36,320 nucleotides of DNA from a virus. The stretch is taken from the IMG/VR virus record IMGVR_UViG_3300037339_000440, positions 1-36,320 of that record. One strand, 5' to 3'. The number at the start of each line of letters is the position of its first letter. Positions within the stretch are counted from its first letter, which is position 1. Made by a program: the position numbers and the translations under genes. Shown here piece after piece: positions 6,222 through 13,132 of the stretch. The notes beneath the pieces were generated by a model that saw only the letters and a list, made by a program, of their open reading frames with translations, made no database searches and was not told the origin of the DNA.

Positions 6222-7730
6222 TCATTCTTTTTCTGCTTCTTCTTTCCTGGCCTGGTCTACTGCAGCCCTTAAATTTAGGCTTCCAGAATAGCCACCCTTC
6301 AAGGGCTTCAAAGGCCTGGGGGCCTTCTTGGTTTCCTTGATTTCCTTAATCAGCTGGGGCTTCTGGAATTTCTCTTTGGAAATCCTTTTCTTCCTGGGCT
6401 TCTTTGGGGGGTCTGCACAGACTGTACCAGGCTTATCCAAAAGATGCCCCACAGCATCAGCTGCAGCCCTGATGGCTTCCCTGGGAAGATTGACCAGGGG
6501 GCTTCTGGAAGGGCTTTCCTGGGGCATCCTGGCCCCAATTTCAGGGGCTTCCTGGGTCTTGGGCTGCTGATTCATCATTTTCAGGTATTGTTTTTCATCA
6601 TCAGTGGGGGGCAGCTTGGTTTCTTTGGTCTTGGCCTGCAAGGCTTCCCATTCCTTGTTTTCTTTGGCAGTCATCTGCAGGGCCAATTCAGCCTTGGCCT
6701 TGATTACTGCATCCATGGCCTTGTCCATTGGGATTCCCAATTCCAGGGTCAATTTCCTTGCAGCAGTTTCCAGTACTGAATCCGGCTTTGGAAGGGCCAG
6801 TGCCTCTCCCAAAGGCAGTGCAGGGGTCTTGCCATTCTTCTTGGCCCTTGTGATGGCCAAGGTTTCCTTGACCCTTTGCTTCACCTGGACATTGGCTTCC
6901 CTGGCTTTCTGCTGTTCTGATTTTTTGTCTGCCAGGAATTTTTCATGGGCTTCTGAACGGATGGCACCAAAATCAAATTGCTGCACATCAGTGCAAAGCT
7001 GATTCAGGATGATGGGGGCTTCATAATCCACAAACCTGACAAGATTTTGGGACAGCTGGGGCAGCCTGACTGGGTGGGCATCTTTCATCATTTCTGTCAG
7101 GGCACCATGGAAGCCATGCATGGTTCTGGTGTATTTTGAACCTTCATCAAAATACAATTCCTTGAATTCCCCAAATCTTGCAGGTGGCATGATGGGATAA
7201 GGCCTGGCCATGCCAGCCAGCAGCAATGAAGCCACCTGACTGTCTGCCAAAGAAATGTTTTTCAGGCCATCCTGCCACTGCTTCAGCAGATCAAACTGGC
7301 CTTCCAGGGTCTGCAGGGCTTCCACAGCCATGACACAGATTTCATCAAAATACAGGGCACCCGTGTGCTTCCTGAAGATGACAAAATCACCCCTGAAAAT
7401 CAGATTGCTGCAAACAGTGATGTGCCTGCCAATGCAAACTCCCACTGCCAGGGTCTTAGCTATGGAATTTCTGAAGCCCAATTCAAAATTCCCTTCACCA
7501 TTCCCTTGGTTCTGAATTTCCCAGGTGGCAAACATTTCAGAACCCTTCCTGATTGAATAGGCTTTTCTGCCTATCTGCCAGCCCAGCTGCTGGGTGGCCA
7601 GCTGGACGGCATCAATGACCTGACCATGGCTTAATGGGTGCCATGTATCAGTCCAGGCTGGGGCTGGTTCCTGCCTTGCAGCTTCTTCACCCATCCACCT
7701 GGGATTCACCTGTGTGAACCTGTTTGACAT
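6222..7730 (-). CDS. DUF932-domain protein with long basic C-terminus
   Basis: 502 aa. The N-terminal ~270 residues resemble the DUF932 (phage/plasmid TIGR03299-type) family: a start with WHPLSHGQVIDAV, then GNFELGFRNSIAKTLAVGVC, a CSNLIFRGDF strand and a helix-rich end. The C-terminal ~230 residues are low-complexity, rich in Lys, Pro, Ala and Glu (PKKPRKKRISKEKF), and look disordered and nucleic-acid binding. DUF932 proteins are common on plasmids and phages and have been linked to early takeover, but no activity is certain. It has GGAAGGTGT before its ATG and is the last gene before the terminator. The leader is RNA element B. Confidence 0.7.
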   Translation of the reverse strand: MSNRFTQVNPRWMGEEAARQEPAPAWTDTWHPLSHGQVIDAVQLATQQLGWQIGRKAYSIRKGSEMFATWEIQNQGNGEGNFELGFRNSIAKTLAVGVCIGRHITVCSNLIFRGDFVIFRKHTGALYFDEICVMAVEALQTLEGQFDLLKQWQDGLKNISLADSQVASLLLAGMARPYPIMPPARFGEFKELYFDEGSKYTRTMHGFHGALTEMMKDAHPVRLPQLSQNLVRFVDYEAPIILNQLCTDVQQFDFGAIRSEAHEKFLADKKSEQQKAREANVQVKQRVKETLAITRAKKNGKTPALPLGEALALPKPDSVLETAARKLTLELGIPMDKAMDAVIKAKAELALQMTAKENKEWEALQAKTKETKLPPTDDEKQYLKMMNQQPKTQEAPEIGARMPQESPSRSPLVNLPREAIRAAADAVGHLLDKPGTVCADPPKKPRKKRISKEKFQKPQLIKEIKETKKAPRPLKPLKGGYSGSLNLRAAVDQARKEEAEKE

Positions 7731-7755
7731 AATACACCTTCCTTTTAATCAGCTT

Positions 7756-7824
7756 GGCCAAGGCTTTGGACTTGGCCTGCAGCTTTAGACTGGCCATTGC
7801 TGGCCAGCCCCATCAGCTTTCAGC
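7756..7824 (-). ncRNA. intercistronic structured RNA element, copy B
   Basis: Lies in the 89-base gap before the DUF932 gene. On the minus strand: GCTGAAAGCTGATGGGG box, hairpin 1 (7807-7802 with 7795-7790, 6 bp), linker TAAAGCTGCA, hairpin 2 (7777-7771 with 7762-7756, 7 bp, loop TCCAAAGC). The box, linker and hairpin 2 loop are identical in copy A, while both stems differ in sequence and stay paired. No reading frame is shared by the two copies. Confidence 0.65.
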
Positions 7825-7978
7825 TTTTCACCTTCCTTTCCATCCTGACTTTCTGGATGGCTTTTTCCACTTCCTTTTGAATGGCCCTTCTTTCTCTCCA
7901 AGTCAGCTTGGCTGTCTTTTCCCCAGCTGCAATCAGGGCTGCTTTTTTGAATGCCTTTTCCAGTCTTCTTCTTTTCAT
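7820..7978 (-). CDS. small basic helical protein (52 aa)
   Basis: Starts MKRRRLEKAFKKAALIAAGE and ends RMERKVKS. It is very Lys/Arg-rich and predicted to be all helix, so nucleic-acid or membrane association is possible. The chosen ATG lies one base after the upstream stop, behind AGGGATG; a longer version from 8053 would lie inside the preceding gene. No family is recognised. Early expression from P1 fits a small takeover or regulatory protein, but that is inference. Confidence 0.55.
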   Translation of the reverse strand: MKRRRLEKAFKKAALIAAGEKTAKLTWRERRAIQKEVEKAIQKVRMERKVKS

Positions 7979-7979
7979 C

Positions 7980-8264
7980 TTAATACATCCCTGGGAAGTC
8001 CACACTGATCTGCCCAGCTTCTTCACAGCTGCTTTCAGCTGCATCCAAGGCATCTATGATTTCTTCAAGCTGACTGATGGCTTCATCCAGCTGATCAGCC
8101 TTGGATGATTGCTGAAGATTTTCTGGCAGATTGTCTTTCCAGTTTTCCAATTCAGTTTTCAATTCTTCCACCCCATCCTTGGCAGAAGAAAGGGCTTCTT
8201 CAGCAGTGGAAAGACTGGCCAATGCATCCCCAAGCCTAGTGGCCCTTGATTTGTATTTGGCCAT
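7980..8264 (-). CDS. acidic coiled-coil protein (94 aa)
   Basis: From the ATG at 8264: MAKYKSRATRLGDALASLST, then a long run of Ala, Glu, Ser, Leu and Asp in heptads (LDEAISQLEEIIDALDAAES). The body is predicted to be one acidic coiled coil, followed by a short tail with a cysteine pair of single residues. An alternative TTG two codons earlier would overlap the upstream stop. The role is unknown; it sits mid-operon in the P1 unit between two small unknowns. Confidence 0.65.
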   Translation of the reverse strand: MAKYKSRATRLGDALASLSTAEEALSSAKDGVEELKTELENWKDNLPENLQQSSKADQLDEAISQLEEIIDALDAAESSCEEAGQISVDFPGMY

Positions 8265-8266
8265 AA

Positions 8267-8626
8267 TCAATCCCTGGGGTCTACAAGGCTGATGACCTTG
8301 TGGGCAAGCCAGGTGTATTCCTGGCCATCCTGCAGCTTTACATTCCTTGGGTCTTGTCCCACCATCTTGAATTCATCCAGCATCTTTTTCAGCCCACAGG
8401 GGCCTTCCCCACCATAGCCCGCTGAAAAACCATCTGTCTTCAGGACAGTTTCAAGGCCCTTGGCATCCTTATAATGAAAGGATGTCACCAGGTGCAATTC
8501 CTTTACCTGTTTGATCAGCACCATATAGGGCCAGGGAAGACCCAGCTTGGCCATCCAGTCTTTGATAAACTGGATGGAAAGCCTTGTGATGCCCTGTGGC
8601 ATCTTGTCATTGAAAACCTTTAACAT
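8267..8626 (-). CDS. hypothetical protein (119 aa)
   Basis: Starts MLKVFNDKMPQGITRLSIQF. The protein looks globular with alternating strands and helices (KELHLVTSFHYKDA, SLVDPRD at the end) and a glycine-rich GFSAGYGGEGPCG loop around residues 67-79. I recognise no family. It has the same 20-base translation start region as the 166-aa gene (8621-8640 and 9391-9410), with AAGGAAGG. RNA element A lies directly upstream. Confidence 0.7.
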   Translation of the reverse strand: MLKVFNDKMPQGITRLSIQFIKDWMAKLGLPWPYMVLIKQVKELHLVTSFHYKDAKGLETVLKTDGFSAGYGGEGPCGLKKMLDEFKMVGQDPRNVKLQDGQEYTWLAHKVISLVDPRD

Positions 8627-8640
8627 TTGACACCTTCCTT
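8621..8640 (-). repeat. duplicated translation-initiation sequence (copy 2)
   Basis: The 20 bases 8621-8640 are identical to 9391-9410 and include start codon, spacer and AAGGAAGG ribosome-binding site of two unrelated small genes. A third, partly matching site precedes the gene starting at 7730. Confidence 0.85.
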
Positions 8641-8657
8641 TTAGAAAAGATTTGCTG

Positions 8658-8725
8658 GCTGCTGGCTTTGGACAGCAGCTGCAGCTTTAGCAGGGCCTGA
8701 TGGCCCTGCCCATCAGCTTTCAGCC
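8658..8725 (-). ncRNA. intercistronic structured RNA element, copy A
   Basis: Lies in the 86-base gap before the gene at 8267-8626. On the minus strand: GGCTGAAAGCTGATGG box (overlapping the end of the zinc-finger gene), hairpin 1 (8709-8702 with 8697-8690, 8 bp, loop ATCA), linker TAAAGCTGCA, hairpin 2 (8679-8673 with 8664-8658, 7 bp, loop TCCAAAGC). Compare copy B at 7756-7824. Confidence 0.65.
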
Positions 8726-8895
8726 TTTTCATTTGCTTCCCAAGGACAAAATCTTCTCAATTTTCCAGTCCTGGGGTTAATAGTTTTTCCATTCACCAAA
8801 TGGGATTCAAATTCCTTTTGTGAATGAAAATTCTGCCTGCACCATGAACAGTGGCCGATAATCCTGTTGGCCTTTGTTTCATCCTTCTTTTCCAT
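8713..8895 (-). CDS. small zinc-finger-like protein (60 aa)
   Basis: CSWCRQNFHSQKEFESHLV at residues 16-34 gives C16-x2-C19-x12-H32, the first three ligands of a C2H2-type finger; the fourth may be C50 in RRFCPWE rather than a second histidine. A single such finger in a 60-residue phage protein suggests DNA or protein binding. It starts one base after the upstream stop behind GGGGAA. Its stop codon lies inside the conserved box of RNA element A. Confidence 0.6.
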   Translation of the reverse strand: MEKKDETKANRIIGHCSWCRQNFHSQKEFESHLVNGKTINPRTGKLRRFCPWEANEKAES

Positions 8896-9396
8896 TCAGA
8901 TTTCCCCTTCAGCCAAGGCATAAAGGCTGTGCTTCATTCTTTCTTCCTGGTTCTGTTTGGCATACTTGGCATATTCAAGACCAGTCATTTTGTGAAAGCC
9001 CACACCCATCACCTTGAAGATTTGATCATTCCAGAAGATCACATCACCAGCACTGACTGAAGGCATTTCCTGGGGCTGAAAATCATTCTGGCCATAATAA
9101 AAAACAGCATCCAGAATGGAAGACAATTTTTTGTCTTCAGGAAGAAGGGCAATCTTGGCCATTCTTTCAGTGGGGATTAAAACTTCCCTGAATCTTTCCA
9201 AATGATCATAGGCCAGAAGGTGGATAGTGATGATCATTTCCTTCACTTCCATCATCTGCAGCTGTACTTTTGCAAAGGGCCATGTGCCCCCATGCTTGGG
9301 GTCTGCTGCCCTTTTGGTGGCAGCCTTCCTGGCTTCCTTTGCAGTCCTTTCATGTTTCACCACAGAAAAAAGCTGTTTGTCCCTTTCAGATAACAT
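8896..9396 (-). CDS. hypothetical protein (166 aa)
   Basis: Starts MLSERDKQLFSVVKHERTAK, with an Ala/Lys-rich helical N-terminus, a middle IITIHLLAYDHLERF and a C-terminal part SVSAGDVIFWNDQIFKVMGV that looks like a small beta barrel followed by a helix. No family recognised. The start is well supported by AAGGAAGG, which lies in a 20-base segment duplicated in front of the 8626 gene. Member of the P1 operon. Confidence 0.7.
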   Translation of the reverse strand: MLSERDKQLFSVVKHERTAKEARKAATKRAADPKHGGTWPFAKVQLQMMEVKEMIITIHLLAYDHLERFREVLIPTERMAKIALLPEDKKLSSILDAVFYYGQNDFQPQEMPSVSAGDVIFWNDQIFKVMGVGFHKMTGLEYAKYAKQNQEERMKHSLYALAEGEI

Positions 9397-9410
9397 TTGA
9401 CACCTTCCTT
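9391..9410 (-). repeat. duplicated translation-initiation sequence (copy 1)
   Basis: Identical to 8621-8640; includes AAGGAAGG, spacer and ATG for the 166-aa gene. Confidence 0.85.
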
Positions 9411-9717
9411 AAAAAGATTCATCCCAGCCTGTAGCTGGAATGTTTATAAAACTGATGGGCCTAAGTCCACCAGCTTTATAAAAGGATGCACACAGGCTGC
9501 ATCCCTGAAGGTGTTTCAATTTCTTTTTATCCTGACATCCGGCAAAGGCTTCTTCCTGGTGTTCTGCCATTTGTGCTGGGCAGCCATCCTGTGGCTTCCA
9601 TGCTATTGGCCCCAGGCCACCTGACCTTCGCCAAGCCAGCTGATTGATGACCTTTCTTGGGCTGCCAGCTGGGGTCTTGACCTGCCATCCCTGCTGCCCT
9701 GTCTGGCTACCCTTCAA
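9409..9717 (-). CDS. small Cys-containing hypothetical protein (102 aa), TTG start
   Basis: First frame after promoter P1. It would start at TTG, about eight bases behind GGGAAGG, and ends exactly at the ribosome site of the next gene, filling the gap. The C-terminal half has CxxC-like spacing (GCSLCASFYKAGG) and a helical KKKLKHLQ segment. The N-terminal half is low in recognisable structure. No ATG is available near the N-terminus, so the start, and even coding, are not certain; the exact fit between promoter and next gene is the main argument. Confidence 0.5.
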   Translation of the reverse strand: MKGSQTGQQGWQVKTPAGSPRKVINQLAWRRSGGLGPIAWKPQDGCPAQMAEHQEEAFAGCQDKKKLKHLQGCSLCASFYKAGGLRPISFINIPATGWDESF

Positions 9718-9915
9718 AGAACTTGCCTTCCCTAACTGGGAAGATACCTATCTTAAACCAGGCAAATACAATTGTCAAGTCTATATAGAGTATTTTGCCT
9801 TGTAAGTTATTGATTATAAATGGATAAAAAATCTTTGTTTTCTACCCTGTTTTTTGGGATGGAAAATAGGGAATTTCAGCCATTTTCCAGGCAGAAAAAA
9901 CTGATGGAAAAGGGC
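9718..9915 (-). other. AT-rich regulatory gap between tail/lipoprotein unit and P1 unit
   Basis: 198 bases with no gene. It contains promoter P1 at its low end, an 8-bp inverted repeat (9860-9867 with 9882-9889) shortly after the lipoprotein stop and a T-rich run further on (minus strand near 9825-9832), which may weakly terminate the late transcript. It is much richer in A and T than the flanking genes. Confidence 0.6.
9744..9794 (-). promoter_or_regulatory. promoter P1 with operator-like boxes
   Basis: Minus strand: TTGACA (9778-9773), exact 17-base spacer, TAAGAT (9755-9750). Just upstream of the -35 is the 11-base box AATACTCTATA (9794-9784), identical to one in P2. Overlapping the -10 and start point is ATAGGTAT (9751-9744), also in P2, here embedded in the palindrome AAGATAGGTATCTT. 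These are candidate binding sites for the XRE regulator. Confidence 0.8.
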
Positions 9916-11280
9916 TTATTTCTTCCTGAATTTGGCCACTGATTTCCAGGCAGATTCAGCTGGGGCCTTGGGCACTTTGAATCCTGGGGCCACCTTCACT
10001 GCAGCTGGGGCCAGGGCCATTGGTGCTGCAGCATAACCAGCAAACATGGCTTCTCTTTCATCCCTTCCCACATTCAATGCATCATCCAAATTTGGTGTGG
10101 GCTGATTCACCATGGGGGCTGCTGAAAGAAATTCAACACCCCTTCCACCAAGCTGCTTCATGGTCTGTGTGATGTATTTCATTTGGGATGGGCTGGGCCT
10201 TTTGGCTTCATCAGGCCAATTGATTCCTTTCCTTCCCTGGGCTTCCAAATAAAAATCAGGCCCGTCAGCCACTGGATAGGCACCAGCAGGCATCAGATAA
10301 TCATGCATGGCCCCACCCTTCCACCAGTCCACTGAATGTTCTGAACAGACACAGTGAACACCAGCCAGCCCTTTCTGGTTCAATATCCCTGGGTCAGAAA
10401 TCAAAGTCCAGAATTCCCCACTGTCCCAATATTCCACTTGGATTCTTTCAACAGGCACACCAGCAGCCTTCAGCTTTTCAATAGCCTGTTTATGCCAGAT
10501 AAAATTTCCACCTTCATTGGCTGTTTCCCAAATAATCCAGCCAGCAAATTCCTGGGTTCTGGCCACCATGGTTTCCATGTATTGGAAAGTCAGGGCCATG
10601 GTGGCTGGGTCATCATAGAACCTGGCAGCCTGGTCAGTGGTGCCATTGACATTCAGTTTTCCATTGAAGGGGTTTATTTCCCAGGTACTGCCAGCATAGA
10701 AGCTGCAATTATCCACCAGGGCAATGATGGTGGTCAGTTTTCTTTCAGCTGCCAGCTTCAGCCTTGCCAAAAGCTGGGCATAATAGGCTTTATTGGGCTT
10801 GGTCAAATCCCACTTCCCATCAGCCTGCCTTTCAAAGGGCAGCAGATAGTGGCCATCCCATTCAGGGCAGCTTATGAAGGCAAATTCCCTGACTGCATTG
10901 CAGGTCTTGACCATATCATTATAAAGGGTCTTTAGTTTTTCATTGGGCAGCCAGTCTTCAGTCAGCACCAGTCCTGAATAATAAGTATAATTGACAGCCA
11001 GAAGGAAATGGATGTCCGGCCATGGGAATTGGCAGACTGGGATTTCCTCTGGTTTCTTGTGCAGGCTGCAGATCACTGAAGGCTTCTGACCTTCCACATC
11101 CAAATACTGGGCCAAGTGTGTACTGGGGCAGTATTCATTGGCTAACCTTGCTTCAGCTGGCGGCAGATCAGGAAAGGCATTGCAGACTTTCAGCCAAACT
11201 TTTGGCTGGGGTGGTTTTGGTGGGCAGGCTACCAGGGCCAGACAAAGCAGACAAATCATCACACCAAGAATATTTTTCAT
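9916..11280 (-). CDS. predicted lipoprotein with TIM-barrel glycoside hydrolase-like domain
   Basis: 454 aa. The N-terminus is a lipoprotein signal (MKNILGVMICLLCLALVAC, lipobox LVAC, lipid cysteine C19). The body alternates strands and helices like a TIM barrel, with FAGWIIWETANEGG at 245-258 matching the N-E end of strand 4 in GH5-type (clan GH-A) glycosidases; N255 and E256 would be the catalytic pair. E346 in DGPDFYLEAQGR is a candidate nucleophile. Ten cysteines suggest export and disulphides. It follows the tail fibre gene, with AAGGAAGG before its ATG. It could hydrolyse host surface polysaccharide, alter the surface of the infected cell, or block superinfection; all are inference. The C-terminal 60 residues are Ala/Pro-rich. 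Confidence 0.65.
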   Translation of the reverse strand: MKNILGVMICLLCLALVACPPKPPQPKVWLKVCNAFPDLPPAEARLANEYCPSTHLAQYLDVEGQKPSVICSLHKKPEEIPVCQFPWPDIHFLLAVNYTYYSGLVLTEDWLPNEKLKTLYNDMVKTCNAVREFAFISCPEWDGHYLLPFERQADGKWDLTKPNKAYYAQLLARLKLAAERKLTTIIALVDNCSFYAGSTWEINPFNGKLNVNGTTDQAARFYDDPATMALTFQYMETMVARTQEFAGWIIWETANEGGNFIWHKQAIEKLKAAGVPVERIQVEYWDSGEFWTLISDPGILNQKGLAGVHCVCSEHSVDWWKGGAMHDYLMPAGAYPVADGPDFYLEAQGRKGINWPDEAKRPSPSQMKYITQTMKQLGGRGVEFLSAAPMVNQPTPNLDDALNVGRDEREAMFAGYAAAPMALAPAAVKVAPGFKVPKAPAESAWKSVAKFRKK

Positions 11281-11297
11281 AGCATCCTTCCTTTATA

Positions 11298-13121
11298 TTA
11301 TAGATTTAATAAATTAACGCCCTTATAAACCAAGCCCGATATATCCAAAGTGCCTGCCCCAGTGGCAGCAGCACCAATTTCTACATCGCCTATAGAATTG
11401 GCTGGCTGTTCACCAAATGCTCTGAAAATAGCATCATTGGTTAATCCAGAAACAGAAGGAAGAAAAAAACCACCAGCCAAGGCATTTTTTCTTAAATAAA
11501 GATAAGCCACCCCTGCAGCAGAACCAGAATCATTGATGGCACCATAAACATATACACTTAGAATCCCTTTGGGGATTTTTCCTTCAGAATTTGCTTCAAG
11601 ATTTAGGCCTATAGGGCCAAAAGTAGAATAACCAGCTGTATTATTATAGACCCTATCATTTATGGAAGTTTCAAAGGAAATTATTTCTTGTCTAGGTTGA
11701 TAGTTTCCTTCACCCAGGACTGGGGCAAAGGCCAGCATGGCTTGGCTGATATAAATGATGGATGTGCCAGCTGCAGTAGCTGCAAGATCAGCAAATATAT
11801 TGAACCAGAATTGGCTGGCCCCAGTGGGCACTGCCTTTGTCACTTCCAGCCATTCATAGGTGCCCCCACCTGTGTGATAGGATGAATATGTCCAGGTGGC
11901 CCCATCATAAAGGCCTATCCTTGCATGGCTGGCCAAGGATGTTTTCAGCCACATCCCCACAGTGACAGTCCTTCCGGCAAATCTTCTGAACCATTCAGTG
12001 TATGCAGCACCAGCGGTACTTGGGAAGGCCACAAAATCAGCCAATGTGCTGGGCACAAATTTTAAAGCATAAAAAGAACCATCCTTGGTATTTGTGCCAT
12101 TGTGTTCTCTATAAAGATCAGCAGTAGCGTCTTTTGTCCAGCCATCATGGGCCAGGGCATCAGCTGCAGTGCAGCAGGGTGTGATTTCATAGAAACAGGC
12201 TTCATCAAAAAGCATAGTGCCAGCCGTAGCTGTGTTTTTGTCAATGGTCATGCAGGCATAGGCAGAAGTGGCTTCAAAATAAAATTCATAGAAAACCCAG
12301 CCAGCTGAAGAAATCCCTGCCACAGTGCCCATGACATTCCCAGCACCAGCTGCAGCATCGGTCACCTGGATGACAAATGCTTCATTGCCAGATGTGCCTG
12401 AAAATACACCTATCCTGACCTTATAGATTTTTCCGATGACCAGGACATTGCCCAGGTTCTGATAGGCCCTATTTGGGGCAGCCCCTACCCTGGTGATTTG
12501 AAGGCAGTTTCCCACTGAACCACCAGCCACTGATGCCAAGGTGCAATTCACTGCAGTCCAGCCAGTGGTGGCAGTCTGCCATTCCCCATTCTGCAGCAGA
12601 TCAACGCCCACACCAGCAGGGGGTGTGTTCACAGTGACTGAACCACCAGCATAATTGGCCACTTCATTGTCATTGAACCTGCCAGTACAGGCCCCCAGGG
12701 CCAAGACCCCCACTGCATTATTTCCGGCAAAACTTCCACCTGTGATGGTATAGGAAATGATTTTGGCAGTGGCCCCACTGGTGGCACCAGTCAAGGTGGC
12801 ACCAATGGCAGGGGCAGCCACTGACCCAGCATCATAGGCCATGCTTCCCAGGCCCTTGGCTGTGTCTGAATTTGACCAGACCCCAAACCCAGCATTGAGA
12901 AATTGATTGAACAGGGATATTTTTGAATTCTTTGACCATAACTCCACAAGGGCTGCAGCCCCCCTGATATAGGTTCTGTCATAGACATTTTCTGACAAGA
13001 TCATCCCTGGCTGGAAATTGGCTGGGGCTGCTGCAGCTCTCCAATTGTTTTTTATCCTGTTCATTTCCTGATAGGACAGGATTGAACCATTTACAAAATC
13101 GTCACCATCAATTAAGGCCAT
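11298..13121 (-). CDS. tail fibre / receptor-binding-like protein with carbohydrate-binding-like modules
   Basis: 607 aa. The N-terminus (DFVNGSILSYQEMNRIKNNW) looks like a tail-attachment segment. Residues ~100-170 contain the GATLTGATSGATAKIIS pattern common in phage fibre linkers. Two beta-rich modules follow, ~175-310 (LLQNGEWQTATTGWTAVNC) and ~320-470 (DALAHDGWTKDATADLY), both resembling CBM4/9-type jelly rolls. The C-terminal part (LDISGLVYKGVNLLNL) is Gly/Ala/Ser-rich and may trimerise. I infer host glycan recognition. It directly follows the hub gene and precedes the lipoprotein, in the usual place for an adhesin. Confidence 0.65.
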   Translation of the reverse strand: MALIDGDDFVNGSILSYQEMNRIKNNWRAAAAPANFQPGMILSENVYDRTYIRGAAALVELWSKNSKISLFNQFLNAGFGVWSNSDTAKGLGSMAYDAGSVAAPAIGATLTGATSGATAKIISYTITGGSFAGNNAVGVLALGACTGRFNDNEVANYAGGSVTVNTPPAGVGVDLLQNGEWQTATTGWTAVNCTLASVAGGSVGNCLQITRVGAAPNRAYQNLGNVLVIGKIYKVRIGVFSGTSGNEAFVIQVTDAAAGAGNVMGTVAGISSAGWVFYEFYFEATSAYACMTIDKNTATAGTMLFDEACFYEITPCCTAADALAHDGWTKDATADLYREHNGTNTKDGSFYALKFVPSTLADFVAFPSTAGAAYTEWFRRFAGRTVTVGMWLKTSLASHARIGLYDGATWTYSSYHTGGGTYEWLEVTKAVPTGASQFWFNIFADLAATAAGTSIIYISQAMLAFAPVLGEGNYQPRQEIISFETSINDRVYNNTAGYSTFGPIGLNLEANSEGKIPKGILSVYVYGAINDSGSAAGVAYLYLRKNALAGGFFLPSVSGLTNDAIFRAFGEQPANSIGDVEIGAAATGAGTLDISGLVYKGVNLLNL

Positions 13122-13132
13122 GGCACACTTCC

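Noticed and set aside
10354-10935. Long plus-strand open frame opposite the lipoprotein gene
   Set aside because: Lies fully antisense to a well-supported gene, has no ribosome site, and the lack of CTC/CTA-like stops makes long antisense frames common in this sequence.
11285-11300. TATAAT just before the lipoprotein gene as a promoter
   Set aside because: The -10-like word overlaps the fibre stop codon and no -35 match is found at 16-18 bases; left out as a feature although a weak extra promoter is possible.
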